Origin: Spiroplasma endosymbiont of Aspidapion aeneum
Lineage (GTDB): Bacteria > Bacillota_I > Bacilli_A > Mycoplasmatales > Mycoplasmataceae
Direction: 5' to 3'
Assembly: GCF_964031045.1 (NCBI RefSeq)
Contig: NZ_OZ034994.1
Span: 558,001 to 622,000 of the forward strand
Length of the DNA stretch: 64,000 nt
Shown here: piece by piece, positions 30,301-45,000 of the stretch
How the letters are laid out: every line of letters begins with the position of its first letter
Numbering within the stretch: the stretch's first letter is position 1
Made by a program: the position numbers and the translations under genes
The notes under the pieces: model-generated
Told to the model about the DNA's origin: nothing
What the model saw: the letters and a program-made list of their open reading frames with translations, nothing else
Database searches by the model: none

Positions 30301-31272
30301 ATGGTAAATATGAATAAATATTTTATATTCAGTGATGATTGACTATTAGCCAAAAAACAAGTTAAAAAAATATGTGATAATTTAACCGAACAAACAGATA
30401 ATTTTGAAATTATTGAGTTTTCTTTTATTGAAAATAAATGTAAAGATATTTTAAGTAATGTCTTTACTATTTCATTATTTACAGAAAAAAGAATATTTAT
30501 TATAAATGATGCCAATTTTATTATTAAAGAAACCACAAAATATAATAGTGATTTTTCAATTGATTCTGTTAAAGAACTTATAGATTATCAAGGTAGTGAT
30601 TACTTAATTTTTACTTGTATAGGAAAAAAAGAAGATACAAAATCAACAATTATAGGCGAAATAAAAAAAGAGTGTAAATATTTAAACATAATGTCACCAA
30701 CAACAGATGAAAAAAAAGAAAAATTAATTTCTAAATTACAAAAAAATAATGTTGACTATGATTTAGATGCTATAGATTATTTTTTTATTAAAATACCTGA
30801 AAATGATATGAGTATATATAATAACGAAATAAAAAGGTTAACAACATCAAAGGAAAAAATAACTATTAAATTAATTGATACTCTTATCTCAAAATACTTA
30901 ATTTTTGATTTTTTTACAATGCAAGAATCTTTTTTACAAAAAAATATTAATAAATTTTCTAGAATATATGATGATTATATTTTGGTCAATGATAGTGTGT
31001 TAGGTCTTTTATATTCATTATCTAAAAACTTATGTTTAGTTCGAAATATATATTTTCTTAAGGAAGAGGGGTTGTCAAACCCAGAAATTTCTAAATTATT
31101 AAAGCAAAATCCTTATCGAATTAAGTTATTACAAGAGAAAAATAAATTCTATAATAAGGATATTATCGATGTACATATCAAGATAAACGATCTTACTTGG
31201 AATGTTTTAAATAGTGTATATGATACTAAAATAATTCCTAAAATTGAATTATTAAAGTTAATGATAAATTAG
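30301..31272 (+). CDS. holA: DNA polymerase III delta subunit
   Basis: 323 residues from ATG 30301 (or 320 from ATG 30310); TATAAT at 30284-30289 lies so close that the message may be nearly leaderless. Delta opens the sliding clamp within the clamp loader. Typical features: YFIFSDDWLLAKKQVKKI at the start, FSFIENKCKDILSNVFTISLFTEKRIFIINDA, and a C-terminal collar domain with helices (LGLLYSLSKNLCLVRNIYFLKEEG, then NPYRIKLLQEKNKFYNK). Divergence is high but the domain order, length and the neighbouring rpsT agree. TGA 30334 is Trp. Confidence 0.85.
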
Positions 31273-31449
31273 TCTTTATTAAATTTTAAAAGAGTATTTA
31301 TGATTTATTTTATTTACACGAAAATTAATATTAAAATAAGATAAATTAATGAGAAGTTTATATGTTTTATGTAAGAATTTACAAATTCAAATGATTTTAA
31401 CATGAAGTGGGATATAATTTATTTTACTTTTTTTAGGTAAGATTTGTTG

Positions 31450-31455
31450 TATAAT
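31450..31455 (+). promoter_or_regulatory. TATAAT box just upstream of the 31462 gene
   Basis: TATAAT at 31450-31455 ends six bases before ATG 31462; a second TATAAT at 31413-31418 would give a leader of about 37 bases. No RBS stands at normal spacing, so a leaderless or near-leaderless mRNA is possible. Confidence 0.4.
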
Positions 31456-31461
31456 AATAAT

Positions 31462-31734
31462 ATGTATTACTATAAACATAATTATGTTTTTACAGCACAT
31501 TCTTTAAATAGAATTCGCCAAAGAATTAATTTGACAAATAAAGAAGAATTTGCATTAAAAGATGAGGTAATTGGTTTAATTGAAAGTTCTGTATACAACT
31601 TTGAAAGTTCTAATCACTTGTATATTAGATATAAAAATACCAATATCTTTTTTGTGATTGATAAATTAACAAATGCCATTATTACCGCGACTCCAATTTC
31701 ACACACAAAGATGTTAAATCTATTAACAAAGTAG
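31462..31734 (+). CDS. Small protein with H-x3-R-x2-Q-R motif, possibly toxin-like fold
   Basis: 90 residues from ATG 31462 (upstream TTG codons in frame are less likely) to TAG 31732-31734. The sequence NYVFTAHSLNRIRQRINL, followed by a helix (EEFALKDEVIGLIESS) and beta-like strands (HLYIRYKNTNIFFVIDK, AIITATPI), has the order seen in small RelE/BrnT or DUF4258-like proteins, where 'H-A-x2-R-x3-R' opens the domain. This is a shape resemblance only. No antitoxin-like partner is adjacent; the next gene encodes 328 residues. Confidence 0.65.
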   Translation: MYYYKHNYVFTAHSLNRIRQRINLTNKEEFALKDEVIGLIESSVYNFESSNHLYIRYKNTNIFFVIDKLTNAIITATPISHTKMLNLLTK

Positions 31735-31877
31735 CTTATAAGATTATTTTTTTAAAAAATCCTTATGATTATTTGAGAAACGAATATAGTAGGATTTTAT
31801 GTTATTTATTGATTATTGTGATAAAATAAATAAATAAGAAGATTATTAATCTTTATAAAAAGGAGAATTTTTCTCTA

Positions 31878-32864
31878 ATGAGAAATAACTTTATTTTACC
31901 AGAAATATTTTTAGATTCATGAAAACTAGATGATAAATTACATATTAAAAATTACGCTCTAAATGAAAATGTAAAAGAAGATTTACTTAAAAATGAGTAT
32001 ATTTTGTTTCGAATGTTTGCAAACCACAGCGCCTTTGATATTAATAAATTATATAACCAATTTATTCATATTTCAACAGTTGCTAAAAAAATTTTTGATA
32101 GTAATATTGAAAAAAATGAAGATATATTATTATCGGGACAAGAAACATTATTTATTAAATATTACTATTTTTTAATAAGTATTTTAAATAACACATATGA
32201 ATTTAAGTTTAATGAAAAATCTTTTTATGCAAAAGATATTGAATTTTTAGATATTAACTCTAGAGAAAGAATGTATGTATTGTTGACAATAAACTATATT
32301 CTTTATGATTTTTTTGATGTATTATTTACTGAAAAAATATTTAAGGGTCTTGATGGATATGTTGCAGATAATTCAGAATTTTTTGGAAAAACACAATTTA
32401 GAAATATTATAAATTTTCCAGATAATTTAGAAAATGATGGAGATTTTAGATTTATTGATTTTCATTTTCATAATATTGTCAATAATACATTTTTAAAATT
32501 TGTTATGCCAGATACTAAGAAAACATTTGGAAAAACATTTATTGCAACCGCTTTTTCAGCAGCAAAATTTATTGATAAAAGATTTGATATCACAACATTA
32601 TCTTTTTTTGTAGTTTCGCCAAGTCTTTGTATGGCAGTGGTTCATTTAGGGCCAGGAAGGGGAGAAGTTAGACCAATTTTTGATGTAATTAAAGATAATA
32701 AAGTAAATATTACTATCTTAAAAGATATTATGAATGCAGATCATAATATTTTTATGAATGGTGTCTACTTATCAGATGACCAAGAAATACAGTTTAAAGG
32801 GTATTTTATTGATGATAAACAGTTAAAATTTATAAATGATTCATTATTTAATTGATTAAAATAG
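31878..32864 (+). CDS. Uncharacterised protein (328 residues)
   Basis: ATG 31878 follows AAGGAG with a longer spacing of about 12 bases. TGA at 31920 and 32853 are Trp; stop TAG 32862-32864. The protein has no signal or TM segment. The first half is helical and rich in F, Y, N and K; the second half contains strand-like segments (FGKTFIATAFSAAKFIDKRF, ITTLSFFVVSPSLCMAVVHL) and a Gly-rich turn HLGPGRGEVRPIFDV that might be a ligand loop. No family recognised. It is a single-gene unit closed by a terminator, directly upstream of the giant gene. Confidence 0.75.
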
Positions 32865-32892
32865 AATATAGATTTTTATTAAAAATTGTAAA

Positions 32893-32926
32893 AAAGCTAA
32901 AAAACCCTTTATTTATGGGCTTTTTT
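32893..32926 (+). terminator. Rho-independent terminator
   Basis: AAAACCC and GGGCTTTTTT arms around TTTATTTAT, with outer A-run/T-run pairing, 30 bases after the preceding stop. It separates the 31878 gene from the giant gene. Confidence 0.75.
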
Positions 32927-33083
32927 AAAGTAAATAAAGGATAAAAAATACTAATTTTATTGTATTAACTCCTATTCAAAGTTATAATAATAGAGAGTGT
33001 TTATATAAAATAATAACAAATTTTTTATGAAATATCATATAAAATTTAATTTTTATAATTTTATTAATTTTTAGGGGAATAAA

Positions 33084-36000
33084 ATGCATTTAAAATTATT
33101 AGAAAATACCAAAAAAACAATACAAATGTATTGAGTTATCGGAACAATTGGCGCGCTTCTAGCATTGAGTGGTTTTTTTTATTCTATTTCTCCTGGTATT
33201 AATACTTTACAATTAATTAATTCCCTAAGATCAAATGGTTTTGTTGTTAATCTTTTATTTTCATATAATTCAGAAAAAAAAGTTTTTTTTCTAACCCCAT
33301 CATTATTTCTAATTTATTTTATACCAATTATATTTGGTGTGACAACAATCGGCTATCTTATTTATTTAATTAAAACAAATCAATCTAGTAAAAATATTAT
33401 AAGTTATAAAGGGGTTGAAATTGTAAAAATAGTAAATGATTATTTACGTATAAAAAATTTTATTTGGACTTTTTTTGTCTTTGATATTTTAGCTCTTTTA
33501 TTTCAAAGAGTGGCAATTTCTCCATTTGTTTTTGGTTCTTTTTCTTGTATTTATGACCAAGAGAAATTTTCAATAATGCAATTAAATACCAATAGTATCA
33601 GGGGCTATGACAGCTCTAATAACAATATGATATTTTGATTGGATTTTTGAAATTGATTTAAATTAAATGTTTATACATTAAATTCATCAATATTTGGATT
33701 TTTTTATTTTCTAAATCTACTACCTATTCTTATATCATTGGGATTGGGAATATATACTATTATTGGTGGTTTAAGCAATATTAATGAATTATCAAATAAA
33801 ATTAATAAATTAATTTTTGATGGAAATTTTACAAGATTAAATCCTCAATTTAGTAAGGAGGTTGTAAAAGAATATGTTAATCCAAATAAATTAAGAATAA
33901 CTTCTGAAATAATTAATCTTAATAAGAAAAAACCCGCAGCATTGCAAAACCTTCTTAATAATACAATGTATGAAAAATCTGTTACAGAAGAATATGCTAA
34001 GAATGAAAAAAATGAATTATTAGATAAAAGCAAAAATAAGAAAGAGCGTGGGATATACCTTATAAAAAAAGGAAGCAAATTTTCAGCAAAACCTCATAGT
34101 GGCAATAAATATGATGATATTTTGGGTATGGATGCAACACAATATTTAGAAGACCTTGATCTAAACGGGGAAAAAATAAATAATGATATAAAGCCCCAAA
34201 CTTTTAACACTAATATAAATGAACCCTATTTTCAAGAAAACCTCAGAAAAACAGCTACTATTTATGATGAAACTGAAACTTTTGATAATACAGAAAAATA
34301 TGGTAATCATGTTCAACTTTTAAGTCAAATTTATAATTTAGAATCAAACCTAGAAAAACTAATTAATAAAAATATTCTTGATGAAAAAAATAATGATTAT
34401 TTACCTTATGATTTAAATGGCTTTGAACAAGAAATTTCAATTCCAAACCTTATTGTTAATAACAATACATTTATTAAAGATAAAAAACAAGAGACTATAA
34501 AACAAATAAATAAAGGCCATATTAACGAGTCAATTGAAGAAGAAAATGTAACTAATTTTGATATTAATGGAAATAAAATTGAAAGTATTGATGGGGATAA
34601 ATCGAGAATAATTAGCGATAGTCAAGATCTTGTCTTTAACCCCAATTTGGAAATTAATAATGATATTTTAAGTACCGATGATGAAGATGAAGATCGTGCT
34701 ACTGAAAAATTTTCTCAAAATAAAGAACCTGAATATTTTGATAATAGAGAATATAATTTAGACGATAATTATTATGACCCTAATAATCAATATCCTCAAG
34801 AAGCTCAGTATGGTCCTAATAATCAATATGACCCTAATGCTCCATATCAATATGATGAATATGGCAATGTCATCTATTATGATAATTATCAACAACCACA
34901 TTATCAACAAAATAATCCTGATCAAGAAATTCTAGATAACATAAATAATAATTTAGAAGAAGATCAAACTAATGCAATTGATTTTCAACAAGATGATGTT
35001 GAAAATAAAAATCAAGACCCAACAAATATTCTTGATGATGTTAGCAAATTAGATTATGCTACTAAGATGAGAATGATTGGTGTTCCAGATGAAGAGGAAT
35101 ATTATGAGCTTTCAGATGATGATATATTAAAGACTCAACATATAGAAGTGGTCCCACCACACGCTGTTGAGACAGTTGCATCTTCATTAGATAATACTGA
35201 ATTTATTATTGATGTTGAAAATGATCAAATACATAAGATATCTGCAAGCGCAGACAAAAGAATAAAAAAATTATATAAGAAAAAGTTTAAAGAACTCAAT
35301 TTTAATTTTGAAGGATTATGAAAAAATAAAGAAAAATACTTTTCTTCAATTGTAACTGAAGAAAAAATCCTTTTTTCTGATAATATCTATCTTTGTGAGG
35401 TAGAACTTTTTAATATAGACAATAGTAAAAATTTTGTAAATGAAAATGTTATTGAAGAAGCAAGAAAATTATATGAGTATGAAAAAGATAATATGCTTAT
35501 TCCAACTGAAGTTAAAATCCCAAAATTTTTTGAAGGAAATTCATATGTCCTAGAAAATGCTCAACAGATTTTATTAAAAGGTGGAGAATTTGATTTACTA
35601 AGTTATGGAAATGATAAAGGAAAATATGTATTTGAGGTTGGGGATGATCTTTTTTATGCTAAATGTTATATTAATAGTAACAAACAACTATCTCATATTG
35701 ACAATTTAATTTTATATGGGAAAGATGTAAATGGTTCATTTAAGCCATTAAATTCTAACAATGAATATTTTAATTATCGAGATAAAAAGGTTCATTGTGA
35801 TATTAAAAATAGATATATTATCGATGATGATGGTGAGTTTCAAAAAATAACATACATATTCACTGGGATTAAATTTGCAGAAGAACAAAATGCTTTAATT
35901 GACCCAAAAACACAAAAAAAAGTTGTTCCATTTTATCTCAAACCACAAGGTAAAAAATATTTAGTCGATTACAATAGAATTTTTTTAATAACAAATACGG

Positions 36001-39000
36001 GAGAGGCTATAAAAATTGGCCTAAATTTTGATTATAAAGATAAAAATAACAATGAAAAGTTTGTTGAAAATGAACCACTATTTTCAAGAGATTATAATGG
36101 TGAAATAGTAAAAATAAATTTTGAGGATTTTGTACCTTATTGAACAAGCAAAAGTGAAATCAAAGAATTTAAAAAACATTTGTTTTATATAACAGATGAT
36201 TTTGAGTTTGTACAATATACTTCTGGAAAAATATATAACGCAATTACAAATGATAAAATGGCAGAAGTAGATGAAGATATGCACTATCTAGATACTAAAG
36301 GTAAAAAGAAAATTGCAGAAAGAATTAACCTTTGAGGGGTCTATCAAGAAAATAAATGTAAACTTCATTTTAAAGAGTTCAAACAAATACCTATCAATAT
36401 GAATATTTTACATCGAAGAGTTGACTTTTTCAATAAAGAAAATTTAGCGATCAACCAAATTATTCGTTTTATAAATAATCGTGGAAAATTAGCTCGTTTA
36501 GATAAAGCCGAAATTATGGCAAACCTAGGAACTAGTGTTAGAATGTTTAATCAACTTCTAGAAAAAGCAACTGCTGTTTTTAAATCAAGAGTTTATCTTG
36601 ATTCAGAAATTAAAGAAGAGATTATTGATGAAGAAATAAAAAAATTGGGAATTTATTTTGAAAATGGAAAAAGAATAGTTGCAAATCTTGATAATATTTG
36701 ATTTAAGGAAAAAGGAGATAAAGTACCTCTAGATAAAAACTATGGTTATATTGATGTTGACAGAAAATATAAATACGCTTTTAATAAGCGAGTTTTTACA
36801 ATGAATATATCTGGAAAGCCAGCGAAACTGACTTTTATTGATGCTTATTTTAAAATTAATGGTCAAGCTTATGATTTTTATGTAGAAGAATTAATACCTT
36901 ATTATATTAATGAAAAAGGACAAATAGATTTTATTCCTCGTGGAAATAAAATAATTGCACATATTAAGGATAGTAACGCCTCACACACATTAGATGATAA
37001 ATATAAATTTACACTTGATGGAAAAATCTTACATGGTGCATATTATCAATGTACAACAAGAATTAATAAAAAATCATATGAAGTAAAATTTTATAAAACT
37101 AGATTTGAACAAACTGATTTTGTTTTGAATATGACAAATATCGTTGTTTTAAAACCATATGTTAATAATAATGATGGTGAAGAAATAATGATTAGTTCTA
37201 AACAAATAGAATATACTAGTGAAAAAGGGACTGCAATTGCAAATAATGGTGTTGAGTATGTCCCTTCGCCAATAAATATCCCATTACATTTATCAAATCT
37301 TAAATGCTTTTCTTCACAAGGATATATAAAAGGAAAACGTGTTAAATGAAAAATATGTATATTAAGTTTAGCAGAGATAGAAAATAAAATAAAAAATACA
37401 GAAGATACACCTTTCATATATAATGCATATGGAGATGAATATCCTCTTGGCCCAGATAATAATTTATATACATGTATAAATGGTATCTACTATCTTTTAG
37501 ATAGTGATTTAAATTATTATGATAATGAAAACAAAATAAAAGCAGATATTGACAATATTTATACAAAGCTACTAACTAGCCGTAAAAAATATGTAAAAGT
37601 TCATTATAAGTTTTTCCAATACAATGACTATAATTTCAAAAACCTTATTACTTTAAGCGAATCAAAAGCAGTTTGTTTAAATGATGGTAAAAGTAAGAAA
37701 AAAATTAATTCCTTGGAAAATGTTTTTGTTGTTTCAAGAAACGATAATCTGATTAGAATATCTGATGATTTATTTATCCGACAAAAAAATAAGGCCCGTA
37801 TAAATGCTTATGGATTACCAATAGTGATGTTAGTTGATAGTGATCGAATTCCTTTAGAGTGAATGAGAATTAGAACAACAATAACGTCTATAGAAAAAAA
37901 CACTTATGACAGTATTGTAAATAAAACATATGTTGTTGCTAATGATAAAAATATTCGCAAGTCAAAAAGTAAAAGAATTTACACAATGGTTGAACCTGAA
38001 TCATATGCTATTCTTGATGAAAATTTAAGATATAATTCATTAACAGGGGAAGAAGATCTTCTTGCTGATAAAAAAAATATATATGTAATTATTAACAAAA
38101 AATATAAAAAAATAATTTGAGCACCAAGTTTTGACAATGCTAAGATTTTATTAGAAAAACAAGAAACAACAGAATTTGATTATAAAGTTGCTCCTAAAAT
38201 TTTTGAACAAGTAGAACAATCAATTGAATCAAAATCAGCAGAACAAATAATTGAAGATACATCATATGTAGAAAAAGATTTAATTCAATTAGATCAAGCA
38301 ATTTATGATTTTGAACTTCCAGATAGAACAGATCCTGTCATTGAAGGGGTTCATCCTATAAATCGATATGTAAACAATTTCACTGTTAGAGATAAAGATA
38401 ATAATATTAAACAAATTGATATATCTAGAATTTTTGTTCTTGCCAAAGATGGGGAAGTTTATAAATTAAGAGATAATAATACATTTATAAATTTTAATGG
38501 TGACATTGTCGAGTTCGACCCAGTTGAATATTTATTATTTGAACAAAAAGATGATGAAACATTTGAAGATATTAAATATATTAATGAAGAAAAATATCCG
38601 GTAATAAAATTTTCTGATGGTGATGAGGTTATTGTAAGCGATGATAATATAAACATTATTGTAGCTAATGGTAATTTTTATAAATATAACGATGACCTTA
38701 CATATGTTGATGAACAAAATAAAGTTATTCAAATTACAGATGAATTAATTATTTGTGTTTCTCCTTATTTTGATGTGACAAAATTATCAAAAGACCAAAT
38801 CATAAACTCTGAGTATTATTCAAAAAAATATATTGAGAAAAAGAATTATTACAAAAATGGTGATGATCTTATTGAAGTTGGTCCAAACGAAAAACTTTAT
38901 ACATTGAATGATGTTGGAGTTTTTGTCCCTGTTTTGGATGATGGAACATATTATAAAAATCAAAATGAAGTTGCTGATGTTGGTTTAAAAGAAAAATTTA

Positions 39001-42000
39001 TAAAAAATAATGACGGAAAATATATTCCAATAATAAATAAATATACAGATGATTCAAGAGTTGCATATTATATTGATGATAATCTTGATGAAGTTATTGT
39101 TGATATGAATAACCGTTATGCAAAAAATAAAATTGGAGAGTATACTCCTATTGATAAAAATAATTTATTTGAATATGAAGAGAATATATTTAAAAAAGCA
39201 GATGATGAAAATGCATACACAAAAAATAAAAATGGGGATTATGTTAAATTATCATATCGCTATACTGTTCCTTATAAAACCCCATATTATGTTGATGAGA
39301 TTGGGCGCTATATTAATCTTTTAAATAAAAAATTGTTCACAAAAGATATTAACGGAGCGTATTTAGCATTAAACAATAACTTAGAATATATTGGAAAAGA
39401 TGGTCAATTAAAATATGCCCAAGAAAAAAATATCTATTTTTTAGATAAAAATTTACAGTATCAATTGGTGTCATGAAGTTATGAAGATGATTCATTAAAT
39501 ACAAATCATTTTAAAATTGTAACATCTTATGTAATAGATGAGTATGGACAAATTTATGATTTGCCTCGTGATTTGCCACTTTATGTTGTTGATGAATTTG
39601 GAAAATTTAATGAATATTTACCATCAAATAATGATATAAATTATTTGTACTTAGCAAGAGAAAAATTTATAAAAAATACTTCTGAAAAAATGATACCAAT
39701 TATTGTTGAAGTAAAAAGACCATATACTTTAGAGGCTAATGGTGAATATCTTGATGTAAGTATGAAACAATTATTTGTTCTAAATTCTAAAGACAATTAC
39801 ACACAAATTGACAGTAATTTCTTTTATATTGATACTGATGGATTTCAAAAAAATGCTAGAAATTCAGATCTTTTTGCTATTGATAATGATGGATTTTATA
39901 AGTTAGTTAAATGAATAAAATATAGTGAATTGGACATTAACTTTATAGAGAATAATGCAAATAAAATCCCTTACTATCTTGATCAAAATAAAAATAAAAT
40001 TCCTGCAAAAAATATGCCTTTATACCGTCAAAATGATGAAGGTAAATTTGAAAAAATCAAATCATTCGAAAATAATATAGATACTGCACTTATTTCAAAT
40101 ATTAAATGTTTTATTAAAAATGAAAATGGAGAATATATTGATGTAATATGAGAACAAAGTGTACCATCTTATTATAACTATGTTGGCAATCTTGTCCCAG
40201 CCCATGATAAGATATTTTTTGTCCTACTTAAAAATGGTCTATTTGTTCCGATTAATAAATTTAAAAAATATGTTGATAATGAAGGCCATATTCTCAATGC
40301 AGATAATATGGAAATGTTTATTATTGACCATTTAGGTGAATATGTTCCTGTTATTTATAATGATATCACTGGGATTAAATATGAAAATGATAAAGAACTT
40401 CTATATTCAAGACCATTTATTATTGATAAAAATGGAAAACAAATATCAATTGATAAAATTAAGACATATACTATAGATGACTATGGCAATTTTGTTGTTA
40501 TTGATAATGATTTTCATTATATTGATGCAAATGGAGAAGTTAAAAATGCAAAAGATCGTGAGATTTTTTATAAGGAAAATAATAAATACATTCCATTAGT
40601 GACAAAAGTTTCAATCCCTTATTATTTAGATAATAAGGGGAATAAAGTATTTATAGATAAAAGTGATTTATTATATGTATTGAATAAAAACAATCAATAT
40701 TCATTAGTTGATAAATCTTTTTGATATCGAGATGCTGATAAAAAAAGATATAGTGCACAAGAAAAAGAACTTTTTATAAGATTGGCCGATAATAAGTATG
40801 TGCCACTAAGTTGAGAAATAGACAATCAAGACAGTGAGAAACTTATTGATACAATAACTAAGCAATATTATCTTGATAAAGAAAATAATAAGGTATTTTG
40901 TGATCATGAATCATTTTATATAAAAGATGATAATGATAACTATATTAGCGTTAATGAGGATTTTGAATATATTAATAAGGAAGGTAAGACAATAAAAGCA
41001 GAAGGAAACACCCTTTATGTTGTCGACGATCTTGATAATTATGTAGAGGTTATTAATGAAGAATATAGACCATATATCCTTGATGATGAAGGAAAAATCA
41101 AACTCTTTCAGAATAAATCTTTATTGGCAAAAAGTAAAATGGGAAAATATTTTATCTTAGATTCTAAACTTCAATATTTAGATAATGATACAAATATTAT
41201 AAAAGCAGATATTAATGAAATATATATTATCGATGAAGATGGTTCATATAAAAATGTTAAATGAGTAGATAATGAAAACTACATTAAAATATCTTTAAGC
41301 ATCACACCAAATTATAAACCATATTATGTTACAAAAAGTGGTAAATTTAAACCTATAGGAAATAAAACAGTATATGCGCTAATTAATGGAGATTATATTC
41401 CCCTTAATAGTGATTTTGAGTATGAAGACCAAAGTGGAAAAATTATTTCCGCATTGGACCAAATTCTTTATATCAAAAACAGTGTTGGATTATATAAACA
41501 TGTTATCTGAAGAGAAAGTAATATTAAATCAAAACCATTTTATATAAATAAAAACAATGAAGAAATAATTGTTGAGAATGCACAAATATTTACAAAAAAT
41601 GGTAAAGGTGAATATGTTCCTGTCGATAAAAATAATTTATATGTAGATTATAATGGAGAAATAAAATCTGCCCTAGATAATGAACAATTCATTATTGATG
41701 AAGATGGAAATCACATACCATTAGTTTTAAGAGAAATTGATTTAGATGAATTAGAATATATGGATTATGAGAAAATTTTTAAAGATGCATCTCCATGGTT
41801 CATTGATAGTGACCAAATAGCAAAATGAGTTAAAGATAAATTATTATATACACTTGATAGTCATGGAAATTATCATAAAGTTAATTATGCATTAAAATAT
41901 GTTGATAGAGATGGGAATGAAGCGTTAGCAAGCCCTACAAATATTTTTGTTAAAAATAGTGACGGAGAATATGCTTCTGTTGATTGGAAATCTAAGAAAA

Positions 42001-45000
42001 AATTCAAGATGCCATTTTATAAAAATATTGAGGGAATTGAAATAATAGCTACTGGTCGTAGATTATATACTATTGATATAGATGGAAATCCTGTTGCACT
42101 TGATGAAAATAATCAATTCAAAAATAGTAAAGGGGTATTAGTAACACCATCAGAAGACAAATTGTATATTAAAAATAGATTAAATAAATTAGTTAAAGTT
42201 TTCTTTAAAGATGTAGATTTTATTGAATATAAAAATGCAGAAAAAATTGAAGAAAAAGAACTATTACTTTTTACAGATGATGATAAATTAAATGAAAAAG
42301 AAATATTTAGAGATAAAAGTGAAAAAAATAAATTTGAAGATGTTTTTGATGTGCCAATTGGATATGGTGGGGGGTCTAACTATCTAATAAACCCAGATAT
42401 TATAAATCAACAAACTAGGGCAATCAATGATATAATTTCTAATATATCTACGCAAAAAAGAGAAGATGTTAGATATGTTCCTGTTAATTCATCAATAGTT
42501 CCAGAAAGTAGAACAGTAGAATCACACTTTCCTTTTCAAGCTCAGGAAGTAATTCAACCCCAACCAGTATATCAACCCCAACCAATAATCCAACCCCAAC
42601 AAGTATATCAACCCCAACAAGTATATCAACCCCAACCAATAATCCAACCCCAACAAGTATATCAACCCCAACAAGTATATCAACCCCAACAAGTAATTCA
42701 ACCTCAACCAACAGTTGAACAATCTATTAGTGAACCATTAAGTAAATCAAGTTTTGGTGAAGGTATTAATAATCAAGTCAATAGTGTTTATTCACAAGAA
42801 CCGTTTATACAAAAATACAATCCTGATTATCAACCACCACATTCAAACCAACCGCAATCATTATATCAAAATATTGAAAATAATATTGACTGGCCAAAAG
42901 ATTTAGAATTTGATTCAAAAGGAATTATTAATGCAATAAATTCTCTAGCAGACAGTAAAAAACAAACTAGTCAAACTGAAACTTTTGAAAATATCTCAGA
43001 TAATAGTAATGAAGAAATTGTAATAACTAAAAATGTTACAAAAAAACGACCAGAAATTGAAGAAATTATTGATGATGGTAATTATAGAGAATCATATGAA
43101 GAAGATTTAAGTGTTAGCCAAGAAAACGATGATCTAAATAATTTTGATATTATTAATTCTACAAAAAACAAATATAAAAATAACAAATCTGCTATTAGAA
43201 ATCAAAGTGCTATTTTTCCACAAAGTCAAGATGACACTGAGTTAGGTCTATATTTGGCGAGTGATGGTTATAAAAAATCTATTGATGGAGTTAGAAGAGC
43301 GGGCAAAAAAAGAAAATCTATTATAGAATTGTATAATGATACTGCATTAGCTAATGAATCAAATGAAGAACAGTCATTAATTAATAAAATAAATAGTAAT
43401 ATAGATGATAACGCTAATAATCAGAAATATATTGATTTTAATACTGAAATGAAAAATCCTAATGGAGAAAAAGATTTAGGAAATTTAGATGACATTAACA
43501 AAAATATAAATAGATCTATAGGTGATGATTTAGAGAATGAAAATTATACTCTAAAAGATTCTTCATCAATTTTTAGTATACAAGATGAACAAGTTGATAA
43601 TATTTCTCAAAAAGATTTAAACAATCATTTAAATGACTCTGATTTTACAAAATTTGGAGACAAAACTATTAATGACGAAGAAAAATTACAGAGTCTTTAT
43701 TCAAACAATGAAAATGGTGAATATCAAACACCCATCATAGATGAAGGTGATGGTTTTTCTAAATTCAATAACAATGAAAATGATTTACAAGAAATCAAGG
43801 ATAAAAAATCAATTTTTAATAATGATCTATCTAATGATTTATCAAATCAATCATATGAAAATAAAGAAAAAGACAACAATCAGTTCCAGGAAAATAATAT
43901 TAAAGAAGAACTAACTACAGATATAAGTGATGATGAAAATTTATATTCTGAGTTGACAGAAAACCAAGTGGATGTTAATAAAAATACATCTAGCGAGGAT
44001 AATTATATTGATGATGTTTTCGAACAAAAAGAATTTTCATCTGAATCTAGAAATGATGATGAATATATCATGCCTTCTCTTTTAGAAAAAGAAGACCAAA
44101 ATGAATTGCTTGATAATATTGAGACATCAAAAATAGGGGATAGTATAAATTCATCAAGTTTTATTGAAGATAGTGCAATTAATCAAACAAACTCATTACC
44201 ATCAATAGAAGAAAATGTTGATAGTAAAAATATTGATGATGTATTTACTGACATAGATCAAAAATCTAATTTAGAAGTTGGATCTGAAACTATGAACTTA
44301 ACAATGGTTAAAGAAAGTATTTTGGAAGGAAAATTAGTATCTGAATACAAAAATTTAATAAAAAATATAGATTCAAATGTTTTAAAAATAAATGATCTTA
44401 AAGATAAAGCTAAAGATACATCATTATCTAAAAACGAACGTAAGCAAATTTATAACAATATAAAAAAATTAGAAAATGATAACAAGGAACTAATAAAATC
44501 TAAAAAATTATTAAGAAAAACTGCAAATAAAGAAAATATAGACTTAGAGTATTTAATTTCTAATAATAGTTTATATAAAGAAAATATTAATGAAGATATA
44601 AACCTACAAGTTAACTCAGATGATTTTATTAATTATGATAGAAATAATTTTAATAAATTTGATAACAATGAGCAAGCACATATTTTAAATAAAGATATAT
44701 TGTCAGAGGATGATATTGTGGCAAATAAAATCACTCAAACAAAAATAGATCTTTCTGAAATAGACAAGAAAATTAATGATAATCAAACTGATTTAAATGA
44801 AATTAGAGAAAGATTAACCAATACAGAATTGAGTTTAGATGAAAGAGAAAGTTTATTATTACAAGTTGATGAAATTGTTGTAGAAATTAAAAAACTTGAA
44901 AAAGAAAAAGTTAATTTAGTAAATAATACCTTGCAAAGTAAAGATCGAAATTTAGGTTTAGGTGATATATTAAATACCAATGATACAGAATTAATTAAGG

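Noticed and set aside
42484-42722. Minus-strand Leu/Val/Gly-rich open frames opposite the QP tract
   Set aside because: They are the complement of the QP hexapeptide repeats, with no start signals; shadow frames.
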